Source of the DNA: DAIOEK01 sp964648485
GTDB taxonomy: Bacteria > Chloroflexota > Anaerolineae > Anaerolineales > Anaerolineaceae
Direction: 5' to 3'
NCBI GenBank assembly: GCA_964648485.1
Contig: CAZYOF010000011.1
Location: forward strand, 58,554-122,553
DNA: 64,000 bases
Made by a program: the position numbers and the translations under genes
Shown: in pieces, positions 40,471-47,080 of the stretch
Layout of the letters: each line of letters starts with the position of its first letter
Position numbering within the stretch: the first letter of the stretch is position 1
The notes under the pieces: model-generated
Database searches by the model: none
What the model saw: only the letters and a program-made list of their open reading frames with translations
Told to the model about the DNA's origin: nothing

Positions 40471-40653
40471 ATGGTAGAAAAATCATCCTCATCCATCAAG
40501 GGAAAACTGTCAGGTAGTCAGGATCTTCTGGGAGGAAAATCCATGGATGGATCCATGTCCCAGAGCCAGATCAAGTTCCTTGATGGTAACTATTCAGATA
40601 AGGAACGCCGTCAGGTAGTGATGAAGCTCATCCAGTTTATGAAGGCGGCGTAA
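40471..40653 (+). CDS. Small unknown protein (60 aa) between murC and murB
   Basis: A 60-residue soluble protein not recognised. Residues 1-35 are rich in Ser, Gly and Lys (MVEKSSSSIKGKLSGSQDLL); residues 42-60 are a basic amphipathic helix (SDKERRQVVMKLIQFMKAA). It has no cysteine and no membrane segment. Evidence that it is a gene: AAAGGA 9 nt before the ATG, 1 nt after murC and 10 nt before murB in a fully packed operon, and no overlap with a neighbour. It could be a small regulator or partner of a Mur ligase; that is a guess. Confidence 0.7.
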   Translation: MVEKSSSSIKGKLSGSQDLLGGKSMDGSMSQSQIKFLDGNYSDKERRQVVMKLIQFMKAA

Positions 40654-40663
40654 TAGGAGTAGA

Positions 40664-41596
40664 TTGAACAAACAGAACTTCGACCAGCTCGAAAAATACT
40701 TTGGCAAGCGACTGCAGCGGAATGTTCCCCTCGGACGTTATACTACCGCGCGGATTGGCGGAAATGCTGAAGGACTGGTCGAAATCAAATCTGCTTATGA
40801 CCTTGCAGATGCGGTCCTCTTCCTCTGGCAGGAAAGGATTCCCTGCAAGGTCATCGGCGGTGGTTCCAATTTGCTCATCAGCGATGAAGGCTATCAGGGT
40901 GTAATCATCCTGAACAAAGCGGGTCATACAGATCTGGATTTGAATGAGATCAATGCAGTCGTTTTCGCCGAATCTGGCGCAAATCTGGGTGCCCTCGCCC
41001 GCCGTGTTTCACTCGATGGCTTTACAGGTCTGGAATGGGCTGCTGGAATCCCCGGTACTGTTGGCGGTGCAGTCTATGGCAACGCGGGCGCACATGGCGC
41101 CGATATGGCTTCCAACCTCGATGAGGTGGAAATCCTCTTACCGGATGGCAGACTCGCGCATTGGACAGTCAATGAAATGCAGTACGCCTATCGTTCCAGC
41201 ATCCTCAAACGTGAGTTCACATCCGCGGTCGTATTAAGTGTTGGTCTCAAGCTCAATCGTGGTGACAGGGATGAAATTAAAGCCCGCCTTGATGAATACA
41301 CAACAGCAAGAAAAATGAGTCAGCCAACCGGTGCCAGTCTGGGCTCCATCTTCAAGAACCCGGCTGGCGATTATGCTGGTCGGTTGCTAGAAGCAGCGGG
41401 TCTAAAAGGCGCGCGCGTGGGCGGTGTGGAAATCAGCAGCAAGCATGCGAACTTCTTCATCAACGATCAGAACGCAACAGCGCAAGACCTGTATGACTTG
41501 ATTACATTGGCTCAAAAAACCGTGCAGGAGAAATTCGGTGTGAGCCTTGAAACAGAAATTGAATTACTTGGCAGCTTCAAGGATGGCGGTAAATGA
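40664..41596 (+). CDS. murB: UDP-N-acetylenolpyruvoylglucosamine reductase
   Basis: A 310-residue FAD enzyme: TTARIGGNAEGLVEIKSA, the flavin loop IGGGSNLLISDEGYQGVII, GLEWAAGIPGTVGGAVYGNAGAHG-type region, YRSSILKR, and GASLGSIFKNP with the catalytic Ser, then SSKHANFFIN. It reduces UDP-GlcNAc-enolpyruvate to UDP-MurNAc. The start is TTG 40664, chosen because AGGAG lies 3 nt upstream and no other start gives full length. It overlaps ddl by 4 nt. Confidence 0.94.
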   Translation: MNKQNFDQLEKYFGKRLQRNVPLGRYTTARIGGNAEGLVEIKSAYDLADAVLFLWQERIPCKVIGGGSNLLISDEGYQGVIILNKAGHTDLDLNEINAVVFAESGANLGALARRVSLDGFTGLEWAAGIPGTVGGAVYGNAGAHGADMASNLDEVEILLPDGRLAHWTVNEMQYAYRSSILKREFTSAVVLSVGLKLNRGDRDEIKARLDEYTTARKMSQPTGASLGSIFKNPAGDYAGRLLEAAGLKGARVGGVEISSKHANFFINDQNATAQDLYDLITLAQKTVQEKFGVSLETEIELLGSFKDGGK

Positions 41597-42711
41597 TGGA
41601 AAAGATTAAATTGGGTGTCATTTTTGGGGGCAGATCCGGCGAACATGAAGTCTCGCTGATGTCTGCGCGTTCGGTGTTAAACGTGATCTCACCGGAAAAA
41701 TATGATGTTTACCCCGTACTCATCACCCGTGAAGGGGAATGGCGTTGGGGCAAAGATGCGCTCGAGCAGGCATCTGCCGGACTACCCGAAAATCTCAGCC
41801 TCGCTGCCATCTTCCCGGATGTAAAACGCCGTGGACTTTACAGCATCCGAAAAGAAGGGATGACCGAAATTTTAGAAAAAGTGACCGATCTTGATGTAGT
41901 TTTCCCGGTACTGCATGGCTCGTACGGTGAAGATGGAACCCTGCAGGGGTTGCTTGAAATGAATGATATCGCCTATGTGGGCGCCGGTGTGCTCGGCTCC
42001 TCTGTGGGTATGGATAAAGGTCTCTTCAAAGACGTCATGGTCGCCAATCACATCCCCGTTGCACCTTCCCTGCTGGTCAATCGCATTGAGATCCTGCACA
42101 ACATGTCCGAAGTCGTCACCCGCGCAGAAAAAATCAGCGCATACCCGCTTTTTGTAAAACCTGCCAACATGGGTTCTTCGGTGGGTGTAACCAAATGCAT
42201 GAACCGCTCAGACCTTACCGAAGGTCTGCTGGAAGCCGCCCGCTTCGACCGCCGTGTGTTGATCGAGCACGGTGTGAACGCCCGCGAAATCGAAGTTAGT
42301 GTTCTGGGGAATGACAACCCCAGAGCCTCCCTGCCCGGAGAAATTCTCCCCGGCGCAGATTTCTATTCGTACGATGCAAAATATATCCTCGATAATTCCG
42401 AGCTGATCATCCCTGCCAGGCTGAGCGACGATCAGACCGCAAAAGTGCGCGAACTGGCTGTTAAAGCCTACCTCGCTGCCGATTGCGCCGGTCTCGCCCG
42501 TGTGGATTTCTTGCTCGATAAAACCAGCGGAGATCTCTTCCTGAACGAGATCAATACCATTCCCGGTTTCACCAGCATCTCCATGTACCCCAAGCTCTGG
42601 GATGCCACCGGGATACCCTATGCAGAATTGATCGACCAGCTGATCCAACTTGCCCTGCAGCGCAAAGCTGAACGCGATGCCACCATCCGCACATACCGGA
42701 GGGATCAATGA
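41593..42711 (+). CDS. ddl: D-alanine--D-alanine ligase
   Basis: A 372-residue ATP-grasp enzyme: LGVIFGGRSGEHEVSLMSA at the start, PVLHGSYGEDGTLQGLLEM, VGAGVLGSSVGMDKGLFKDV, PLFVKPANMGSSVGVTKC, and LFLNEINTIPGFTSISMYPK, which holds the metal ligands. It makes D-Ala-D-Ala for MurF. The ATG at 41593 is followed by a second ATG at 41596; the first overlaps the murB stop by 4 nt. Complete. Confidence 0.96.
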   Translation: MMEKIKLGVIFGGRSGEHEVSLMSARSVLNVISPEKYDVYPVLITREGEWRWGKDALEQASAGLPENLSLAAIFPDVKRRGLYSIRKEGMTEILEKVTDLDVVFPVLHGSYGEDGTLQGLLEMNDIAYVGAGVLGSSVGMDKGLFKDVMVANHIPVAPSLLVNRIEILHNMSEVVTRAEKISAYPLFVKPANMGSSVGVTKCMNRSDLTEGLLEAARFDRRVLIEHGVNAREIEVSVLGNDNPRASLPGEILPGADFYSYDAKYILDNSELIIPARLSDDQTAKVRELAVKAYLAADCAGLARVDFLLDKTSGDLFLNEINTIPGFTSISMYPKLWDATGIPYAELIDQLIQLALQRKAERDATIRTYRRDQ

Positions 42712-43751
42712 GCCTCCTTCGTAGATCCTCCTCCCGTGCCGATCAGGTCCGCTCACGCCGCGCGCGTGATATCAAGCAGCGCGTGGTCATCGCTGCCGAT
42801 ACGGTCAAACGCCCGGATCGGTACACTCCCATTGTGACCCGCTCCGAAGTGGACTCCGTTCCACTTATTCAGCATGCCCGCAAGAAGACCCGCCGTAAAT
42901 TCTACCTGCCGCTGGCTGGTGGTGCAGAAATCAAGCTCCCTGCTCTGCCCGTCATCAAACCCGGCTGGCGCCTGGTCTCTGGTTTACTGGTGGTGTTATG
43001 TGCGTTGGGTATCTACGGCATGTGGACCCTGCCCTACTTCCGCATCAACTCTGTCAAGTTGATTGGTGCCGAAAGGGTTTCGCTCGAAGAAGTCGAGCAG
43101 ATCGTCCCCATGAATGGACAGCGCATCCTCGCCATCCTGCCCGGGCAGATTGAACGTGTGGTTCAGAATGCCTTCCCGGTACTCGCTGAGGTCAAAGTAT
43201 CTATCGGGCTACCGGGCATGGTGTACGTCCACGTGAAAGAGCGTGTTCCTGCTTTGCAGTGGGTACAGAACGGTGATACCCAGTGGATCTCTGCCGATGG
43301 CATCGCCTTCGAACCCAAGGGTGAAGCAGACGAACTGCTTACCATTTATGCCGAAGGCAACCCGCCCACCGGCAAGCTCAACCTCACCCTCGCCCGGCAG
43401 GATCCGCGTAAATCACTCGCCAGCCTGATCCTTAAACCCGAAAAACTGGTGGATCCGCTCAGCGAGCCGATCAATCCGCCGCGCGCCTTCATAGAACCCT
43501 CCATGATCCCCGCCATCCAGGCGATCGCCACACAAATTCCCGAAGGGGTACAGCTGGAATACCACCCCACCTACGGGCTTGGCTGGACCGACCCGGAAGG
43601 CTGGCAGGTCTTCATTGGTCTGGATCCTACCAACATGGCGCAGAAAATGAACAATTATCGCGCAATAGTCGCGAATTTGAAAAAAGATGGAATAACGCCG
43701 TCGCTGATTTCAATGGAAAACTTGTACGCACCTTATTACCGCACGGAGTAG
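42708..43751 (+). CDS. ftsQ: Division protein FtsQ
   Basis: A 347-residue bitopic protein with a long basic cytoplasmic tail (about 85 residues with many Arg), one membrane helix (about 87-108), a POTRA domain (FRINSVKLIGAERVSLEEVE) and the FtsQ beta domain (KERVPALQWVQNGDTQWISA). An additional stretch around residues 215-265 is Pro-rich. FtsQ links the Z-ring side to FtsW/FtsI. It overlaps ddl by 4 nt and precedes ftsA by 4 nt. The tail is longer than in E. coli. Confidence 0.92.
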   Translation: MSLLRRSSSRADQVRSRRARDIKQRVVIAADTVKRPDRYTPIVTRSEVDSVPLIQHARKKTRRKFYLPLAGGAEIKLPALPVIKPGWRLVSGLLVVLCALGIYGMWTLPYFRINSVKLIGAERVSLEEVEQIVPMNGQRILAILPGQIERVVQNAFPVLAEVKVSIGLPGMVYVHVKERVPALQWVQNGDTQWISADGIAFEPKGEADELLTIYAEGNPPTGKLNLTLARQDPRKSLASLILKPEKLVDPLSEPINPPRAFIEPSMIPAIQAIATQIPEGVQLEYHPTYGLGWTDPEGWQVFIGLDPTNMAQKMNNYRAIVANLKKDGITPSLISMENLYAPYYRTE

Positions 43752-43755
43752 GTTT

Positions 43756-44991
43756 ATGGAAGAACCGATTGTAGTGGGAATTGATGTAGGAACTTCAAAG
43801 ATCTGCACCCTGGTCTCCAGGGTGGAGGGCGAACGTACCCTGCGGATTCTGGGTGTGGGCATTGAACCCGCCCAGGGTATTAAAAAAGGCACGGTGGTCG
43901 ATATTGCTGCAGCTACGCAATCGATTGCCCGCTCGGTTGAAAAAGCCGAACGCTCCTCCGGGCTGGAGATCACCTCTGCCATTGTCAGCCTTGCTGGCTC
44001 GCACGTTTCCTCCGTCAACAGCCGCGGTGTGGTTGGGATTGCCGGACGCGTGATCGACCAGAACGATGTCACCCGTGCACTCGAAGCCGCCCAGGCGGTT
44101 GCCATCCCGCACAACCGGGAAATTATTCATGTCATCCAGCGCTCCTTCACCGTAGATGGACAGGATGGCATTCATATGCCCATCGGCATGCACGGTTTCC
44201 GCCTCGAAGTGGAAGCGCATATCATCACCGCTGCTGCCGCCACGGTCGAGAATATTCGTCAGGCGGTCAGTTCTGCCGGTGTGCAGACTGCCCAATTTGT
44301 GTTGAACCCGCTCGCATCTGGAGAAGTGGTGCTTTCTGAAACAGAACGTCAGATGGGAGCGGTTGTTGTGGATATCGGTGCTGGCACCACCAGCATGGCG
44401 GTTTACATCGATGGAGATGTCTGGCATACGCATGTGCTCGGGATCGGCGGAAGCATGATCACCAGCGATATTGCCCACGGGCTGCGTTTGCCCATCTCTC
44501 AGGCAGAGGAGACAAAACTCCAGCATGGCATTGCATTAATGGAGGATGTAACTGAGGATGACAAATTTACAATTCGTGCCTTTGGTGAAGATCAGCCTAT
44601 CCAGGTGAGCCGTAGAGAGCTGGCAGAGATAATTGAAGCCCGCGTGGAAGAGATCTTCTCCCTCCTACTTCAGGAGATCAAACGCTCCGGATACGATGGC
44701 TTGCTGCCTGCCGGTATGGTACTCACCGGTGGAACCGCGCAGCTGCCCGGCATCCGTAACCTTGCCAGCCGTATTATGAACCTGCCAGTCCGGGTCGCTC
44801 GCCCCGAAAACCTGCTCGGTCTCACCGACCAGTTACTGGCTCCCCCCTACTCCACCAGCGTCGGTCTGCTCTACTGGGCGCTGATGATGAGCGAATCAAG
44901 CCTTTCACCCCAGAAACGCGGCGCTCTCCGCAATCGGGAAGTGATTCGCTGGGATACCATCAAGGACTTTCTGAAAAGATTGTTACCTTAA
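43756..44991 (+). CDS. ftsA: Division ATPase FtsA
   Basis: A 411-residue actin-like protein: VVGIDVGTSKICTLVSRVEG (phosphate 1), the SHV insertion (SAIVSLAGSHVSSVNSRGVV), VVVDIGAGTTSMAVYIDG (phosphate 2) and GMVLTGGTAQLPGIRNLA (adenosine). The C-terminus ends with an amphipathic, membrane-targeting helix (WDTIKDFLKRLLP). It anchors FtsZ to the membrane. Standard position between ftsQ and ftsZ. Confidence 0.96.
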   Translation: MEEPIVVGIDVGTSKICTLVSRVEGERTLRILGVGIEPAQGIKKGTVVDIAAATQSIARSVEKAERSSGLEITSAIVSLAGSHVSSVNSRGVVGIAGRVIDQNDVTRALEAAQAVAIPHNREIIHVIQRSFTVDGQDGIHMPIGMHGFRLEVEAHIITAAAATVENIRQAVSSAGVQTAQFVLNPLASGEVVLSETERQMGAVVVDIGAGTTSMAVYIDGDVWHTHVLGIGGSMITSDIAHGLRLPISQAEETKLQHGIALMEDVTEDDKFTIRAFGEDQPIQVSRRELAEIIEARVEEIFSLLLQEIKRSGYDGLLPAGMVLTGGTAQLPGIRNLASRIMNLPVRVARPENLLGLTDQLLAPPYSTSVGLLYWALMMSESSLSPQKRGALRNREVIRWDTIKDFLKRLLP

Positions 44992-45020
44992 AAATTCGTC
45001 TTAATTTTTTGTTGCGCATA

Positions 45021-45037
45021 TCTATGTTTCGCATAGA
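45021..45037 (+). repeat. Small hairpin in ftsA-ftsZ spacer
   Basis: TCTATG (45021-45026), 5-nt loop, CATAGA (45032-45037), ending 5 nt before the GAGGAG ribosome site of ftsZ. In the 64-nt AT-rich spacer. It could be an mRNA processing site or could affect ftsZ translation; no T-run, so not a terminator. Confidence 0.5.
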
Positions 45038-45055
45038 ATAAAAGAGGAGAATAAA

Positions 45056-46213
45056 ATGGATACTACCGCTCAATCAAACACAGAATCATTTGCCCGAATC
45101 AAAGTTGTCGGTGTTGGCGGAGGCGGGTGCAATGCAGTCAATCGGATGATTGATGAAGGTCTGCAGGGCATCGAATTCATCACCGTTAACACAGATGCCC
45201 AGGCTTTGCAGCTTTCAAAGGCGCCCACCAAGGTCCGGATTGGTGATAAAACCACCCGCGGACTGGGCTCCGGCGGCAATCCTGAGGTAGGTCGCAAAGC
45301 CGCAGAAGAATCTGCGGAAGAGTTATACGAGGTGCTCAAAGGCTCCGATATGGTGTTCATCACCGCCGGCATGGGTGGCGGAACCGGCACCGGTGCAGCC
45401 CCCATCATCGCCCAGATCGCCAAGGAAGTCGGCGCCCTCACCATTGGTGTGGTCACCCGTCCTTTCACCTTTGAAGGCTCACGTCGCTCCGGAAACGCCG
45501 AAGGCGGAGCGGGTCGCCTCAAGGAACACGCCGATACCCTCATCGTCATCCCCAATGACCGCCTGCTCTCCATTGTGGATAAACGCGCCAACCTCTCTGA
45601 AGCTTTCAAAAAGGCGGATGATGTACTGCGCCAGGGTATTCAGGGCATTTCCGAGCTCATCACCGTCCCCGGTCTTATCAACCTCGACTTCGCCGATGTA
45701 CGCACCATCATGTCAGAAGGCGGAGCCGCTCTCATGGCGGTCGGAAACGCCACCGGTGAAGATCGCGCCCGCATTGCAGCGGAACAGGCGATCTCCAGCG
45801 AATTGCTTGATATCACCATCAACGGTGCCCGCGGTATTCTCTTCAACGTCACCGGTGGAAGCAACCTCACCCTCTTCGAGGTCAATCAGGCTGCCGCCAT
45901 CATTAAGGAAACCGCCCATCCCGATGTCAACCTCATCTTCGGCGCGGTAATCGACCCCAACATGAAAGACGACCTGCGCATCACCGTCATAGCCACCGGC
46001 TTCGAGCGCTCGGGAATCAAACAGCCCGAACGCCCCCGCCCTGCCGAAGCGATCCAACCGATTGCCATTCCACAGGCGATCAATATCCCGCAGGATGTAG
46101 AAGTGGAACGCCAGCTGCAGCCCGTCTCTGTGGGTGCGGAATACACCCCGCGGATGGTCAACACCGAAGACCTCGAGATCCCCGCTTTTATCCGCCGCCG
46201 CCAGATTCGCTAA
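45056..46213 (+). CDS. ftsZ: Division GTPase FtsZ
   Basis: A 385-residue tubulin homologue: VVGVGGGGCNAVNRMID, NTDAQALQLSKA, the tubulin signature GMGGGTGTGAAPIIAQIA, NDRLLSIVD, and GIQGISELITVPGLINLDFA with the T7 loop. The C-terminal linker is Pro-rich, and the tail ends IPAFIRRRQIR, the conserved peptide for FtsA and other partners. It polymerises into the Z ring. The GAGGAG site precedes the ATG by 7 nt. End of the dcw operon; a terminator follows. Confidence 0.97.
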   Translation: MDTTAQSNTESFARIKVVGVGGGGCNAVNRMIDEGLQGIEFITVNTDAQALQLSKAPTKVRIGDKTTRGLGSGGNPEVGRKAAEESAEELYEVLKGSDMVFITAGMGGGTGTGAAPIIAQIAKEVGALTIGVVTRPFTFEGSRRSGNAEGGAGRLKEHADTLIVIPNDRLLSIVDKRANLSEAFKKADDVLRQGIQGISELITVPGLINLDFADVRTIMSEGGAALMAVGNATGEDRARIAAEQAISSELLDITINGARGILFNVTGGSNLTLFEVNQAAAIIKETAHPDVNLIFGAVIDPNMKDDLRITVIATGFERSGIKQPERPRPAEAIQPIAIPQAINIPQDVEVERQLQPVSVGAEYTPRMVNTEDLEIPAFIRRRQIR

Positions 46214-46243
46214 CCACGAACCAGACGCCGAACTCAACATTAC

Positions 46244-46272
46244 AGCGCCCTCCTTACCGGGGGCGCTTTTTC
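46244..46272 (+). terminator. Terminator of the dcw cluster
   Basis: AGCGCCC (46244-46250), 10-nt loop region, GGGCGCT (46261-46267), then TTTTTC. Ends transcription 30 nt after ftsZ. Confidence 0.85.
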
Positions 46273-46508
46273 TAAATTTGCCGCCTGATAACATCTGAGA
46301 TATCTTGCAATGATTGAATATTACCCGTCTCCCCTCACCCGTTCTTTAATCACCTCATCTGATATCAAACCTGAATCCCTTATCGAGGGTGGACATCTGG
46401 GAGTGGAACAGAATTTATTATTCGGAGGTGCACACCGTGATTCCTCATATGATTAGAAATCTTAAATATTTGTTTATACGCATTTAATTTAAGACTATCG
46501 TTGCCATT
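46273..46508. other. Noncoding AT-rich spacer before nrdR
   Basis: No supported gene. It drops sharply in GC against ftsZ and nrdR on either side. No ORF above the size of chance, no clear dyad or repeat. It may contain upstream promoter elements for nrdR. Confidence 0.5.
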
Positions 46509-46513
46509 TTGAC

Positions 46514-46542
46514 TTGCATATGAAAAATGCCTGTGCTAAAAT
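46514..46542 (+). promoter_or_regulatory. Predicted nrdR-nrdJ promoter
   Basis: TTGCAT (46514-46519), 17-nt spacer, TAAAAT (46537-46542); predicted start near 46549, giving a leader of about 77 nt before nrdR. Confidence 0.65.
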
Positions 46543-46576
46543 CATCCCACGTTACTACATAAGGGGGCTCAACGGT

Positions 46577-46600
46577 GGGGTACCCCCATATGTGGGGGTA
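46577..46600 (+). promoter_or_regulatory. GC-rich dyad in the nrdR leader
   Basis: TACCCCCA (46581-46588), TATG loop, TGGGGGTA (46593-46600). The left arm also pairs with the preceding GGGG as GGGGTACCCC (46577-46586), so two exclusive folds exist. A further GGGGG lies at 46563-46567. It could be a regulatory RNA hairpin or a protein operator (NrdR, which autoregulates in many bacteria). It does not match the usual NrdR box closely. Confidence 0.65.
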
Positions 46601-46625
46601 TGTTTATTTCACTGGAGGTGGTTCG

Positions 46626-47075
46626 ATGCGTTGTCCGTACTGCGATAGCTGGGATTCTAAAGTCATCGATACCACGCATGACGCCAAAGGGGGTGTCAGG
46701 CGCCGCAGGGAATGTGAAAAATGCGCCAAACGCTACAGCACCTACGAACGTGCCATCCACGCCGCTCCGCTCATCATCAAGCAGGATGGCTCACGTGAGG
46801 AATTTGAGCGTGAAAAACTCCTGCGCGGATTGCGCATCGCCTGCGCCAAGCGCCCCGTCTCCGCAGCGGATATCGACCGCCTGGTTGGCGAGATCGAAAC
46901 CCAGCTCGAAAAGCTCGGTAAGTCCGAAGTCTCTTCCCGCACCGTCGGCGATCTTGTCATCGCCGGTCTGAAACAACTCGACCATATAGCCTATATCCGC
47001 TACGCCATCGTTTATCTCAACCTGGGCGATCTGCGTGCCATTCGCGATGAAATCGATCATTTACTGGAAGGATGA
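46626..47075 (+). CDS. nrdR: Transcriptional repressor NrdR
   Basis: A 149-residue protein: N-terminal zinc ribbon (MRCPYCDSWDSKVIDTTHD, then RRRECEKCAKRYSTYER) and C-terminal ATP-cone domain (residues about 48-140). NrdR senses ATP/dATP and represses ribonucleotide reductase genes. The ATG at 46626 is behind GGAGGTG; a longer reading through the leader hairpin is rejected. It is followed directly by nrdJ. Confidence 0.96.
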   Translation: MRCPYCDSWDSKVIDTTHDAKGGVRRRRECEKCAKRYSTYERAIHAAPLIIKQDGSREEFEREKLLRGLRIACAKRPVSAADIDRLVGEIETQLEKLGKSEVSSRTVGDLVIAGLKQLDHIAYIRYAIVYLNLGDLRAIRDEIDHLLEG

Positions 47076-47080
47076 AGCAC

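Noticed and set aside
46577..46600. NrdR box
   Set aside because: The palindrome lacks the usual A/T-rich NrdR box pattern and no second box at helical spacing was found; kept only as a leader dyad.
46575..46625. N-terminal extension of NrdR
   Set aside because: It runs through the leader hairpin; NrdR proteins start at MRCPYC, and GGAGGTG precedes that ATG.
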